Of a stretch of 64,000 nucleotides of DNA, positions 32,947 to 41,586 are shown piece after piece. This stretch comes from an uncultured Lachnospiraceae bacterium. Its GTDB lineage: Bacteria > Bacillota > Clostridia > Lachnospirales > Lachnospiraceae. The stretch's first letter is position 1. Each line of letters starts with the position of its first letter. A model generated the notes under the pieces. The model was not told where the DNA came from, did no database searches, and saw nothing but the letters and a program-made list of their open reading frames with translations. The position numbers and the translations under genes are program-made. Where the stretch lies: positions 62,001 through 126,000 of the forward strand of contig OMZJ01000008.1 in the NCBI GenBank assembly GCA_900315495.1, given 5' to 3'.

Positions 32947-34844
32947 TAACCGAGCGGATGAAGATTCCTGCGTGGAAAAGCGCCCTGCCGGACGATGTCC
33001 TGCGATCCGTCGAAAAACCCGCCCGCTATCTGGGCAATGAGGTGAATGAGGCGGCAAAGGACCGGTCCGGGGTGGACGTCTCTTTTGTCATGTGTTTTCC
33101 CGATGTCTATGAAGTGGGAATGTCACACCTGGGCATTCAGATCCTCTACGACATGTTCAACCGCCGGGAGGACACGTACTGCGACCGGGTCTATTCCCCG
33201 TGGAAAGACCTGGACCGTATCTTGCGGGACCGGAAGATCCCGCTGTTTGCGGTGGAATCCCAGGATCCGGTCAAAAGCTTTGATTTCCTCGGGATCACGC
33301 TGCAGTACGAGATGTGCTACACGAATATCCTGCAGGTGCTGGACCTGTCGGGGATTCCACTCCGGTCTGTCGACCGGACATTGGACGACCCGTTTGTGAT
33401 CGGCGGCGGCCCCTGCACCTACAATCCGGAGCCCGTCGCGCCATTTTTCGACCTGTTTTATATCGGGGAGGGCGAGACGCGGTACGGCGAGCTGATCGAG
33501 GCGTACAAGGAATGGAAGCATTCCGGCAGCCGGAACCGGCTGGAATTCCTCGAGAAGGCGGCGGAGATCCCGGGGATCTATGTGCCGCAGTTTTATGCGG
33601 TGACCTACCGGGAAGACGGCACCATCGGGGCCTTCACGCCGGTGAATCCGAATGCGAAGCGCCGGATCACCCGGGAAGTCGTGCGGGACATGAACGGCGC
33701 GGTCTATCCTGACCGGCCGCTGGTGCCGCATATCCGGGCCGTACAGGACCGGGCGGTGCTGGAGGTGCAGCGGGGCTGCATCCGCGGGTGCCGCTTCTGC
33801 CAGGCGGGCATGATTTACCGCCCGGTGCGGGAGAGAAGCGCCCACCAGTTGGAGGATCTGGCCATCCGGATGCTGCAGAATACGGGCTACGATGAGATTT
33901 CGCTCAGCTCCCTCTCGACCAGCGATTACAGTGAACTGCCGGAACTGCTTCACTTCCTGATTTCCTACTGCAGTGAGCGCCGGATCAACATCTCGCTGCC
34001 GTCGCTTCGGATTGACAGCTTTTCGCTGGATGTGATGCGCCAGGTGCAGGATGTGCGGAAGGGCAGCCTGACCTTTGCCCCGGAGGGCGGCACCCAGAAG
34101 ATGCGTGACGCGATCAACAAGGGTCTGACGGAACAGGTGATCATGGACGGCGCGATGCAGGCGTTCCACGGCGGCTGGAACCGGGTGAAGCTGTACTTTA
34201 TGCTGGGCCAGCCGAATGAGACGGAGGAGGACCGGAAGGGAATCCCGCTTCTGGCGGAGACGATGGCGGAACATTATTACGAGATCCCGAAATCCGAGCG
34301 CAATGGAAAATGCCAGATCACGATCAGCACGGCCTTCTTCGTGCCCAAGCCCTTCACGCCCTTCCAGTGGGCGGTGATGTCCGGGCCGGAGGAGTATCTG
34401 GCCATGGCCCGCACGGTCAATCACACCCTGAAGGAACAGAAAAACCAGAAGAGCATCCGCTACGAGTGGCACGATGCAGAGACCACGGTGCTGGAGGGAA
34501 TTCTGGCCCGCGGAGACCGGAGACTGGCAGATGTGATCGAGATGGTCTACCGGACGGGCGAGATCTTTGACGCCTGGAGTGAAAATGTCCGGTATGATGT
34601 CTGGATGGACTGCCTGGCGGCCTGCGGTCTGTCCGCCGACTTCTACAACCGCAGGCAGCGGACGAAGGAGGAAATCCTCCCCTGGGATTTCATCGACATC
34701 GGCGTCAGCCGTGCATTTCTCTGGAAGGAATGGGAGAAATCTGCGGCAGGGGAACGGACCCCGAACTGCCGGGAACAGTGCGCGGGCTGCGGTGCGGCCC
34801 GGTACGGCACAGGTGTCTGCCTGGAAAAGAGGAGCGCGGAGTGA
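32943..34844 (+). CDS. B12-binding-type radical SAM protein (TIGR03960 family)
   Basis: 633 residues from ATG 32943, coupled to hisI. An N-terminal B12-binding-like domain (DVSFVMCFPDVYEVGMSHLGIQILYDMFN) precedes the radical-SAM domain, whose cluster motif CIRGCRFC is at about 277-284. NGKCQITISTAFFVPKPFTPFQW is typical of the family. The C-terminus has a Cys cluster (NCREQCAGCG and a further Cys). The family is always paired with the DUF2344 protein that follows; the reaction is not known to me. Confidence 0.9.
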   Translation: MITERMKIPAWKSALPDDVLRSVEKPARYLGNEVNEAAKDRSGVDVSFVMCFPDVYEVGMSHLGIQILYDMFNRREDTYCDRVYSPWKDLDRILRDRKIPLFAVESQDPVKSFDFLGITLQYEMCYTNILQVLDLSGIPLRSVDRTLDDPFVIGGGPCTYNPEPVAPFFDLFYIGEGETRYGELIEAYKEWKHSGSRNRLEFLEKAAEIPGIYVPQFYAVTYREDGTIGAFTPVNPNAKRRITREVVRDMNGAVYPDRPLVPHIRAVQDRAVLEVQRGCIRGCRFCQAGMIYRPVRERSAHQLEDLAIRMLQNTGYDEISLSSLSTSDYSELPELLHFLISYCSERRINISLPSLRIDSFSLDVMRQVQDVRKGSLTFAPEGGTQKMRDAINKGLTEQVIMDGAMQAFHGGWNRVKLYFMLGQPNETEEDRKGIPLLAETMAEHYYEIPKSERNGKCQITISTAFFVPKPFTPFQWAVMSGPEEYLAMARTVNHTLKEQKNQKSIRYEWHDAETTVLEGILARGDRRLADVIEMVYRTGEIFDAWSENVRYDVWMDCLAACGLSADFYNRRQRTKEEILPWDFIDIGVSRAFLWKEWEKSAAGERTPNCREQCAGCGAARYGTGVCLEKRSAE

Positions 34845-35614
34845 AGATTCGGATGAAGTTTGCCAAATACGGCAGGATGGCCTACATCGGCCATCTGGAT
34901 GTGATGCGCTATTTCCAGAAGGCGCTGCGGCGGGCCGGCGTGGACCTGAAATTTACCCAAGGCTTCAGCCCGCATCCCATTCTGTCCTTTGCGGCGCCCC
35001 TGGGCGTCGGCATCGAGAGCGAGGGAGAGTATGCGGATCTGGAGGTGGGCTCCTCCGGGACGACGGCCGAGATGATTGCCCGGATGAACGCGGTGATGGT
35101 CCCCGGCATGCGGGTCCTGGACTGGAGACGCCTTCCTGATCAGGCAAAAAACGCGATGGCAAGTGTCTGCGCCGCGGATTACTGCCTGTTCTTCCGGGAT
35201 CCGCAGGAGGCTGCACGGCGCCTGTCGCAGAGCCTTCCGGAGGCGGCGTCCGACCGGCCGGAGGATGTCTTCCCGGTCCTGTCGCGGATGCTCATGGATT
35301 TTCTGCAGCGGGAGGACATTCCCTTTGAAAAGCAGACGGAAAAGACCGTCCGCCAGATGAATCTTGCGGCACTCATCTATGACTGGAAGATCGCGGAGGG
35401 CCCGGATCCCTCACTCTTTCTGCAGGTTTCCACCGGGAGCCGCGACAATGTGAAACCGGAACTGGTCTGCCAGGTTTTTGCACAGGAGGCCGGGCTTCCC
35501 TGGGACGAAAACAACCTCCGGATCGAGCGGCTGGAGACATACCTGAATACCGCCGGAGAGGAGGAGGAGAGAAAACTCCTTCCGATGGGGGAGATCGGGC
35601 AGGTGCTCGTCTGA
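34841..35614 (+). CDS. DUF2344 radical-SAM-linked protein (TIGR03936 family)
   Basis: 257 residues. GTG 34841 overlaps the upstream stop and follows AGAGGAG. IRMKFAKYGRMAYIGHLDVMRYFQKALRRA and KFTQGFSPHPILSFAAPLGVGIESEGEY are diagnostic. In some genomes this domain is fused to the end of the radical-SAM protein, so the two probably form one functional unit (established co-occurrence; the substrate is unknown). Confidence 0.9.
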   Translation: MKIRMKFAKYGRMAYIGHLDVMRYFQKALRRAGVDLKFTQGFSPHPILSFAAPLGVGIESEGEYADLEVGSSGTTAEMIARMNAVMVPGMRVLDWRRLPDQAKNAMASVCAADYCLFFRDPQEAARRLSQSLPEAASDRPEDVFPVLSRMLMDFLQREDIPFEKQTEKTVRQMNLAALIYDWKIAEGPDPSLFLQVSTGSRDNVKPELVCQVFAQEAGLPWDENNLRIERLETYLNTAGEEEERKLLPMGEIGQVLV

Positions 35615-35807
35615 GAAAAGTCCGGATGGTTCCCGGATGGGAAGACACGGAAAATGCAGGCACAGGGGATTGCCGGTGGTTCCTGCCTGAAAAAGCACAG
35701 GATGCCGGAAGGAGAAATAGCGGGAGCGTGCCTGCCGGGAAGAAACCGGCGGACCGGGAGCGCGCCCGCCGGAATAGGATCAAGCCGGAAGCGCAGGGGG
35801 ATGCAGC

Positions 35808-37016
35808 ATGGATACACGGTCAAAATGGCTTTTTCTGCCGCAGGGAGACAGGGTCCTCTCCTGCCTGATGGAGGACGGCCGGATGCTGGAGTGCCGGGTG
35901 GACGACCGGAAATCCGGAGCAGTCGGGACCATCCTGACCGCGCGGGTGGAGAACCTTGTTCCCTCCATCCACGCGGCATTTCTGTCTGCTGGCGGAAAAA
36001 AGTACTTTCTTCCGGTTTCCGAGACGCTGCCGCCTTTCTTCACCGCGCAGGCGCGGGAGGGCAGGCTGACGGTCGGCGATGAGCTCCTGGTGCAGATCAC
36101 CAGCGAGGAGCAGAAGGGGAAGAACCCAGTGGTCCGGGAGTCGTTAGAGGCGGACGGGCGGTACTGCGTGGTGCTGGCGCCGGGAAAACGGCTGCATTTC
36201 TCCCGGAAGATCGCGGATGACGCCTGGGAGGAGCGCATGCGGGAGGCGCTGGCGCCGGTCCTCCCCGAGGGGTTCGACGTGATTGTCCGCACCAATGCCT
36301 ATGCCGCGGATCCCGCCCGGGTGGCCGAAGAGGTGCAGGCGCTGTCGGAGGAACTGACGCGGATCATCCGGGAGGCCCGGAGCCGCTGTGCGGGGACGGT
36401 GCTCCGGCAGGCGCCGGCGGATTACCTGCGGGAAATCCGGGATCTCCCGGCGGTCGGTTCCTCGGAACTGGTCACGGACAGTGAAGAACTGGCGGGAGAG
36501 ATCCGGGCGGAGCTGGCCCGCTACCCGGAGACCGCGCAGATGCCGGTCCGGCTGTACCGCGATGCCGTTCTGCCCCTTGAAAAGCTGTACCGGATTCCGA
36601 TCCTGCTGCAGCGGGCCGTGGAACCGGTGGTCTGGCTGTCCTCCGGCGCCTGGATCCGGATTGAGCCGACGGAGGCCCTCACCGCGGTGGATGTGAACAC
36701 CGGCAAGGCATCCGCGGGGAAAAAGGACCGGGAGGATTTTTTCCTCTCCGTAAATCTGGAGGCGGCCAGGGAGCTGATGCTGCAGATAAGGCTTCGCGCG
36801 CTCTCCGGGATGATTATTGTGGATTTCATCAGCATGAAAAAGAAGGAATCCGCGGACCGGCTCATGGAGCAGCTGCGGGCGCTGGCCGCGGGAGACCCCG
36901 GGATGCCGGATGTGGTCGACATGACGTCCCTGGGTCTTGTGGAGATCACACGGAAAAAGGTGCGGGAACCGCTCACCGAGCAGCTGCGGAGCCTGTCCGG
37001 ATGGCATAAGAATTAG
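35808..37016 (+). CDS. rng: Ribonuclease G/E-type endoribonuclease, short
   Basis: 402 residues. It has the S1-like N-terminus (GTILTARVENLVPSIHAAFLSAGGKKYFL) and the catalytic DNase-I-like core with the two metal Asp residues, Asp295 (TAVDVNTGK) and Asp339 (IIVDFISM). It ends at REPLTEQLRSLSGWHKN, right where other family members carry the CPxCxG zinc-link cysteines used for oligomerisation; none is present. It lies just before rplU-prp-rpmA, a very common clostridial arrangement. Confidence 0.9.
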   Translation: MDTRSKWLFLPQGDRVLSCLMEDGRMLECRVDDRKSGAVGTILTARVENLVPSIHAAFLSAGGKKYFLPVSETLPPFFTAQAREGRLTVGDELLVQITSEEQKGKNPVVRESLEADGRYCVVLAPGKRLHFSRKIADDAWEERMREALAPVLPEGFDVIVRTNAYAADPARVAEEVQALSEELTRIIREARSRCAGTVLRQAPADYLREIRDLPAVGSSELVTDSEELAGEIRAELARYPETAQMPVRLYRDAVLPLEKLYRIPILLQRAVEPVVWLSSGAWIRIEPTEALTAVDVNTGKASAGKKDREDFFLSVNLEAARELMLQIRLRALSGMIIVDFISMKKKESADRLMEQLRALAAGDPGMPDVVDMTSLGLVEITRKKVREPLTEQLRSLSGWHKN

Positions 37017-37081
37017 GCCCGTGATCCCGGACGGGAAGGCGCGGCTTTCCGGAGAAAAGCGGCAAAAATCTTCCGAATGGT

Positions 37082-37110
37082 TTGACATTCCGGCGGAAGT
37101 TGTGTATTAT
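37082..37110 (+). promoter_or_regulatory. rplU promoter
   Basis: -35 TTGACA (37082-37087), 17-nt spacer, -10 TATTAT (37105-37110); an overlapping TATAAT (37108-37113) is also present with a 20-nt spacer. Confidence 0.75.
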
Positions 37111-37114
37111 AATA

Positions 37115-37189
37115 CAGTATGCCGCACGGCGAGGTTTCAAACCGATGATCGGTGCCACAGCCGGCGAGTAAATATTCTGGAGGTAATCC
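37115..37189 (+). promoter_or_regulatory. candidate L21 leader
   Basis: The 5' untranslated region of rplU contains short complementary segments (CGGCGAG and GCCGGCGAG contexts). Firmicutes often have a structured autoregulatory L21 leader at this place. The match here rests on position only. Confidence 0.35.
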
Positions 37190-37498
37190 ATGTACGCAGT
37201 TATTGCAACAGGCGGAAAACAGTACAAAGTAGCGGAAGGCGATACCATTCGCGTGGAAAAACTGAATGCGGAAGCTGGTTCCACCTACACCTTTGACCAG
37301 GTGCTGGCGGTTGGCGGGGATTCCCTGAAGATCGGCACTCCGACCGTGGAAGGTGCTTCGGTTGAGGCAGAGGTTGTCGGCAACGGACGCGCTAAGAAGG
37401 TCATTGTCTACAAGTACAAGGCCAAGAAGCAGTTCCACAACAAGAAGGGTCACAGACAGTATTACACGGAAGTCAAGATTCAGAAGATCAACGGCTGA
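37190..37498 (+). CDS. rplU: 50S ribosomal protein L21
   Basis: 102 residues, [20 protein letters not shown] and the C-terminal [21 protein letters not shown] are diagnostic. The ribosome binding site is GGAGGT (37180-37185). Confidence 0.98.
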   Translation: MYAVIATGGKQYKVAEGDTIRVEKLNAEAGSTYTFDQVLAVGGDSLKIGTPTVEGASVEAEVVGNGRAKKVIVYKYKAKKQFHNKKGHRQYYTEVKIQKING

Positions 37499-37500
37499 AC

Positions 37501-37845
37501 GTGATTACGGCAACGATCTTTCAAGATCCATCCGGAAATCCTGAGGGGTTTCGAATCTCCGGTCATGCGGATTACGCACAGGAGGGCAGCGATATCGTAT
37601 GTGCTGCAGTCTCCGCACTGGCGATGACGACGGCCAACGCGGTGGAGAAGCTCACGGACGACGCGGTGGTCGGCGAGGCTGCCGACGACGGGGGATATCT
37701 GCTGCTGCAGTTTCCGGAAGGCGCAGGGAGGGATTCCCAGCTGCTGATGCGCGCCATGATGGTCGGTCTGACCGACATCGGGAAGAAGTACGGCAGCCGC
37801 TATATTCAAATCCGAACCGAGGAGGTACGCAAATGTTCGAGTTAA
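37501..37845 (+). CDS. prp: Ribosomal-processing cysteine protease Prp
   Basis: Prp removes the N-terminal extension of L27. The catalytic pair is His22 ([21 protein letters not shown]) and Cys34. 114 residues from a GTG at 37501, two bases after the rplU stop. It overlaps rpmA by 13 nt. The target extension is indeed present on the L27 encoded next to it. Confidence 0.95.
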   Translation: MITATIFQDPSGNPEGFRISGHADYAQEGSDIVCAAVSALAMTTANAVEKLTDDAVVGEAADDGGYLLLQFPEGAGRDSQLLMRAMMVGLTDIGKKYGSRYIQIRTEEVRKCSS

Positions 37846-38126
37846 ATCTTCAGTTTTTCGCACATAAAAAGGGAGTTGGTTCCACCAAGAACGGCCGCGA
37901 TTCCGAGTCCAAGAGACTGGGCGCGAAGAGAGCAGACGGTCAGTTTGTTCTCGCCGGCAACATCCTTTACAGACAGCGCGGCACCCACATTCATCCGGGT
38001 ACCAACGTTGGTCTCGGCAAGGACGATACCCTGTTCGCAAAGGCGGACGGCATTGTCAGATTCGAGAGAGTCGGCAAGGCTGGAAAACAGGTTTCTGTCT
38101 ATCCGAGAGAGAACAGTGAGAATTGA
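37833..38126 (+). CDS. rpmA: 50S ribosomal protein L27 with Prp-cleaved extension
   Basis: 97 residues. The N-terminus [14 protein letters not shown] carries the LQFF/A cleavage site for Prp, so mature L27 should begin at AHKKG. GGAGG (37821-37825) precedes ATG 37833. The rest ([27 protein letters not shown]) is standard L27. Confidence 0.97.
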   Translation: MFELNLQFFAHKKGVGSTKNGRDSESKRLGAKRADGQFVLAGNILYRQRGTHIHPGTNVGLGKDDTLFAKADGIVRFERVGKAGKQVSVYPRENSEN

Positions 38127-38143
38127 GTTTCTGGCTGAAGGGA

Positions 38144-38171
38144 AGCCGCCGGTTCTGCCGGCGGCTTTTTT
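38144..38171 (+). terminator. intrinsic terminator after rpmA
   Basis: A 9-bp GC-rich stem (38144-38152 with 38158-38166), 5-nt loop and a T-run to 38171. Confidence 0.9.
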
Positions 38172-38204
38172 CAACAAATAAGATGGCAGTTAGGACAAAA
38201 AGAT

Positions 38205-39500
38205 ATGCTGATAGATAACGCAAAGATTTGGATCCGTTCCGGCAAGGGCGGAGACGGAGCGGTCAGCTTCCGCAGGGAGAAGTTTGTGCCGGCCGGCGGA
38301 CCGGACGGCGGCGACGGCGGCCGCGGCGGCGACATCATTTTTCAGGTCGACAAGGGGCTGAACACGCTGTACGATTACCGCCATTCCGGACGGATCACCG
38401 CCGGAAACGGCGGAAACGGCGGCGGCCGCCGCATGCACGGCGCGGACGGCGCCGATGCCGTTCTGAAGGTTCCGGAGGGAACCGTGGTGCGGGACGCCGA
38501 ATCCGGCAAGGTCATCGTGGACATGTCCGGGGAAAACCAGAGGGTTACGGTCCTCAAGGGCGGAAAGGGCGGCATCGGCAACATGCACTTTGCCACGCCG
38601 ACCATGCAGATCCCCCGCTATGCCAAGCCGGGACAGCCGGGCATTGAACTGCAGGTGATCCTGGAGCTGAAGGTCATCGCGGATGTGGGGCTGGTGGGAT
38701 ATCCCAATGTAGGGAAATCGACCATCCTCTCGATGGTGTCCAATGCGAAGCCGAAGATCGCCAACTATCACTTCACGACGCTCGACCCCAGCGTGGGCAT
38801 TGTGGATCTGCCCGGAACCGGGGGATTTGCGCTGGCGGACATTCCGGGCATCATCGAGGGCGCTTCCGAGGGCGCCGGTCTCGGCCTGCGGTTCCTCCAG
38901 CACCTGGACCGCACCAGAGTGCTGATCCATGTGGTGGACGCCGCGTCCGTCGAGGGGCGGGACCCGGTGGAGGATATCCGCACGATCAACGAGGAGATGC
39001 AGAAGTACAACCCGGAGATCCTCACGCGCCCCTGGGTGATCGCGGCCAACAAGGTGGATGCGATTGTCCCGGAGGAGGGCAACGAGGACCCGGTGGAGCG
39101 GATCCGACGCGCCTTTGCGCCGGAGGGCATTCCAGTCTATGCGGTTTCGGCGGCCGAGAACCGGGGCCTGAAGGAACTCATGTACGGCGTCGCGGACATT
39201 CTGGCGCACACCGACCGGAAACCGGTGGTCTATCCCACCGAGTTCATCCCGGAGGCGCTGGAGGTGAAGGATCTTCCGTTTACCGTGGTGAAGGAGGATG
39301 AGCACTTCTACCGGGTGGAGGGACCGCGCATCGAAAAAATGCTGGGCTATACTTTCCTGGACACGGAGAAGGGCTTTGCCTTCTTCCAGAATTTCCTCCG
39401 CCAGTCCGGCGTGCTGAAGGAGCTGGAGGCGCAGGGAATTGAGGACGGCGATACGGTCGCGATGTACGGCCACCAGTTCGATTACTATAAAGAGGGGTAA
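38205..39500 (+). CDS. obg: Obg family GTPase (CgtA/ObgE)
   Basis: A ribosome-assembly and stress GTPase. The glycine-rich Obg fold is at 1-158. The G domain has the P-loop GYPNVGKST (about 166-174), DIPGIIEGA and NKVD. The C-terminal OCT domain is at about 350-431. 431 residues. It lies after L27 as in most Firmicutes; here a terminator separates them and the promoter for obg is not evident. Confidence 0.96.
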   Translation: MLIDNAKIWIRSGKGGDGAVSFRREKFVPAGGPDGGDGGRGGDIIFQVDKGLNTLYDYRHSGRITAGNGGNGGGRRMHGADGADAVLKVPEGTVVRDAESGKVIVDMSGENQRVTVLKGGKGGIGNMHFATPTMQIPRYAKPGQPGIELQVILELKVIADVGLVGYPNVGKSTILSMVSNAKPKIANYHFTTLDPSVGIVDLPGTGGFALADIPGIIEGASEGAGLGLRFLQHLDRTRVLIHVVDAASVEGRDPVEDIRTINEEMQKYNPEILTRPWVIAANKVDAIVPEEGNEDPVERIRRAFAPEGIPVYAVSAAENRGLKELMYGVADILAHTDRKPVVYPTEFIPEALEVKDLPFTVVKEDEHFYRVEGPRIEKMLGYTFLDTEKGFAFFQNFLRQSGVLKELEAQGIEDGDTVAMYGHQFDYYKEG

Positions 39501-39502
39501 CC

Positions 39503-39751
39503 ATGGCGTCTGCGAAGTTTGGCAGGGATTCCACGGAGTTCCGTTTCTTTGCGGAGTACTGGAAATTCCGGCAGCAGTATTACGAGGTGGACAAAAACAG
39601 CCCGGAGGCCTTCTGGGATGCCTGCCTCGCGGAGGCCGACCGGATTTCCGCAGCTTACCCCGGGCGATTTGTGACAGATCTGCTGCAGGCGCATGTCAAC
39701 GATGTGCTGCACAGGTCCGGCACGCAATTGACGGCCGGACAGCGCCGGTGA
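39503..39751 (+). CDS. Small protein of unknown function after obg
   Basis: 82 residues (MASAKFGRDSTEFRFFAEYWKFRQQYY, then WDACLAEADRISAAYPGRFVTDLLQAHVNDVL). It starts 2 nt after the obg stop, following GAGGGG, and its aromatic/acidic composition looks like a real folded helical protein. No family recognised. Confidence 0.65.
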   Translation: MASAKFGRDSTEFRFFAEYWKFRQQYYEVDKNSPEAFWDACLAEADRISAAYPGRFVTDLLQAHVNDVLHRSGTQLTAGQRR

Positions 39752-39757
39752 TATACT
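39728..39757 (+). promoter_or_regulatory. promoter for the zinc-ribbon gene and asd
   Basis: -35 TTGACG (39728-39733), 18-nt spacer, -10 TATACT (39752-39757). It overlaps the 3' end of the small gene upstream. Confidence 0.7.
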
Positions 39758-39857
39758 CCGGTTAAGCAGCCGCCGGGCGAAGCCAGCGGGAAATCCCCGC
39801 AGGGAGGATCCGCCGGGGCGGCGCAGACGGTTTCATAGAACAATGGAGGGGACAAGG

Positions 39858-40337
39858 ATGGCATTTTTCGATGACCTCACAGAGAATCTGCAGAAGGTTT
39901 CCAGAGACCTGTCCGGAAAGGCGCAGGAAGTAACGGAGACCGTGAAAATCCGCGGCAGGATTTCGGACGCCGAGGATCTTCTGAAGAGCACCTATGTACA
40001 GCTCGGAAAAAGTGTATATGAGAAATACGGCACGGATGAGAACAGCGAATTCGCCGATGAATTCCGGATCATCGCGGAGGCAAAATCCGCGATCGACCAG
40101 TACCGCAGGAAACTGAACGATGCCAGAGGGGTCCGCGTCTGTGCAAACTGCGGCGCGGAAATCTCCAGACAGGCGAGCTTCTGCCCGAAGTGCGGCGCCG
40201 CCCAGACGGAGGAGGCAGCCGGGACATCGGAAGAGGGAACTGCCGTGCGGCACTGCCCGAAATGCGGTGCAGAGCTGGAGGCGGGCGCCCGCTTCTGCGT
40301 GAAGTGCGGAAGCCCCGTGGAACAGGAAGAAAACTGA
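39858..40337 (+). CDS. Protein with two zinc ribbons and helical N-terminus
   Basis: 159 residues from ATG 39858 after GGAGGGGA. The N-terminal helical domain (FDDLTENLQKVSRDLSGKAQEVTETVKIRGRISDAEDLLKSTYVQLGKSVYE, about 1-85) is followed by two zinc ribbons: CANCGAE with FCPKCGA, and CPKCGAE with FCVKCGS. Such proteins are widespread in Clostridia without assigned function. It has its own promoter and precedes asd by 17 nt. Confidence 0.85.
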   Translation: MAFFDDLTENLQKVSRDLSGKAQEVTETVKIRGRISDAEDLLKSTYVQLGKSVYEKYGTDENSEFADEFRIIAEAKSAIDQYRRKLNDARGVRVCANCGAEISRQASFCPKCGAAQTEEAAGTSEEGTAVRHCPKCGAELEAGARFCVKCGSPVEQEEN

Positions 40338-40354
40338 GCGGGAGGCATAAATTG

Positions 40355-41449
40355 ATGGACAGAAAACTCAAGGTCGGTGTACTTGGCGCCACGGGCATGG
40401 TAGGCCAGCGGTTTGTCACACTTCTTCAGAATCATCCGTGGTTTGATCTGGCGGCGGTGGCAGCAAGCCCCCGTTCGGCGGGAAAGACCTACCGCGAGGC
40501 GGTGGGGGACCGGTGGAAGCTGGGGGAGGACAATCCGATGCCGGAGAAGGCGGCGGATCTGATCGTCCAGGATGTCTCCCATGTGGAGGAAATCGCGTCC
40601 CAGGTGGATTTTGTCTTCAGCGCGGTCGATATGTCGAAGGACCAGATCCGGGCGATTGAGGAGGAATACGCGAAGGCCGAGACGCCGGTGGTGTCCAACA
40701 ACAGTGCCCACCGCTGGACGCCGGATGTGCCGATGATGATTCCGGAGATCAATCCGCAGCACACCGATGTCATCGAGGCGCAGAAAAAGCGCCTGGGGAC
40801 AAAGCGGGGCTTCATCGCGGTCAAGCCGAACTGCTCCATCCAGAGCTATACGCCGGCGCTGTATGCTCTGCGCGAGTTTGAGCCGACCGTTGTCGTGGCG
40901 ACCACCTATCAGGCCATTTCCGGCGCCGGAAAGACGTTCCGCGACTGGCCCGAGATCATTGACAATGTGATCCCCTACATCCCGGGGGAGGAGGAAAAGA
41001 GTGAGCAGGAGCCGTTAAAGGTCTTCGGCGAGGTGAAGGACGGCCAGATCGTCAAGGCCGCGCGCCCGCTGATCACGACGCAGTGCCTGCGGGTTCCGGT
41101 CTCCAACGGGCATATCGCCGCGGTGTTTGTCTCCTTCGCCAAGAAACCCACGAAGGAGGAAATCATCGAGCGCTGGAACAATTACAGCGGCGTTCCGCAG
41201 CAGCTGGGACTTCCCAGCGCGCCGAAGCACTTCATGCGCTACATGGAGGAGCCGGACCGCCCGCAGACGAAGCTGGACCGGGATTATGAGCACGGCATGG
41301 GGATCTCACTCGGAAGACTCCGGGAGGACCTGGTCTATGACTACCGCTTCATCGGTCTGTCCCACAATACCCTGCGCGGTGCCGCGGGCGGCGCGGTGGA
41401 GACGGCGGAGCTTCTGACGGCAAAGCACTTCATCACCCCGAAGGACTGA
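40355..41449 (+). CDS. asd: Aspartate-semialdehyde dehydrogenase (archaeal/fungal type)
   Basis: Reduces aspartyl phosphate to the semialdehyde for Lys, Thr and Met synthesis. LKVGVLGATGMVGQRFVTLL is the NADP site and Cys160 in KPNCSIQSYTPAL the nucleophile. HMRVPVSNGHIAAV-like LRVPVSNGHIAAVFV follows. 364 residues; the sequence resembles the archaeal/yeast subgroup that many Lachnospiraceae have. ATG 40355 follows GGGAGG (40340-40345). Confidence 0.94.
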   Translation: MDRKLKVGVLGATGMVGQRFVTLLQNHPWFDLAAVAASPRSAGKTYREAVGDRWKLGEDNPMPEKAADLIVQDVSHVEEIASQVDFVFSAVDMSKDQIRAIEEEYAKAETPVVSNNSAHRWTPDVPMMIPEINPQHTDVIEAQKKRLGTKRGFIAVKPNCSIQSYTPALYALREFEPTVVVATTYQAISGAGKTFRDWPEIIDNVIPYIPGEEEKSEQEPLKVFGEVKDGQIVKAARPLITTQCLRVPVSNGHIAAVFVSFAKKPTKEEIIERWNNYSGVPQQLGLPSAPKHFMRYMEEPDRPQTKLDRDYEHGMGISLGRLREDLVYDYRFIGLSHNTLRGAAGGAVETAELLTAKHFITPKD

Positions 41450-41519
41450 GGGGACCTGCGGCCGGTGCGGACCGGGCACGTCTGCCGGTGGGAAGAAACC
41501 TGAGAGAAGAATCCATTTA

Positions 41520-41549
41520 GCCGGCACGGGATCGGATGCCTGTGCCGGC
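41520..41549 (+). other. inverted repeat between asd and galM
   Basis: An 11-bp stem with one G-U pair (41520-41530 with 41539-41549), 8-nt loop, no U-tract. It may be a weak terminator or an mRNA-stabilising hairpin. Confidence 0.45.
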
Positions 41550-41586
41550 AAATTCATTGCCGGAGATTCCGGCGGAGGAGACGATT

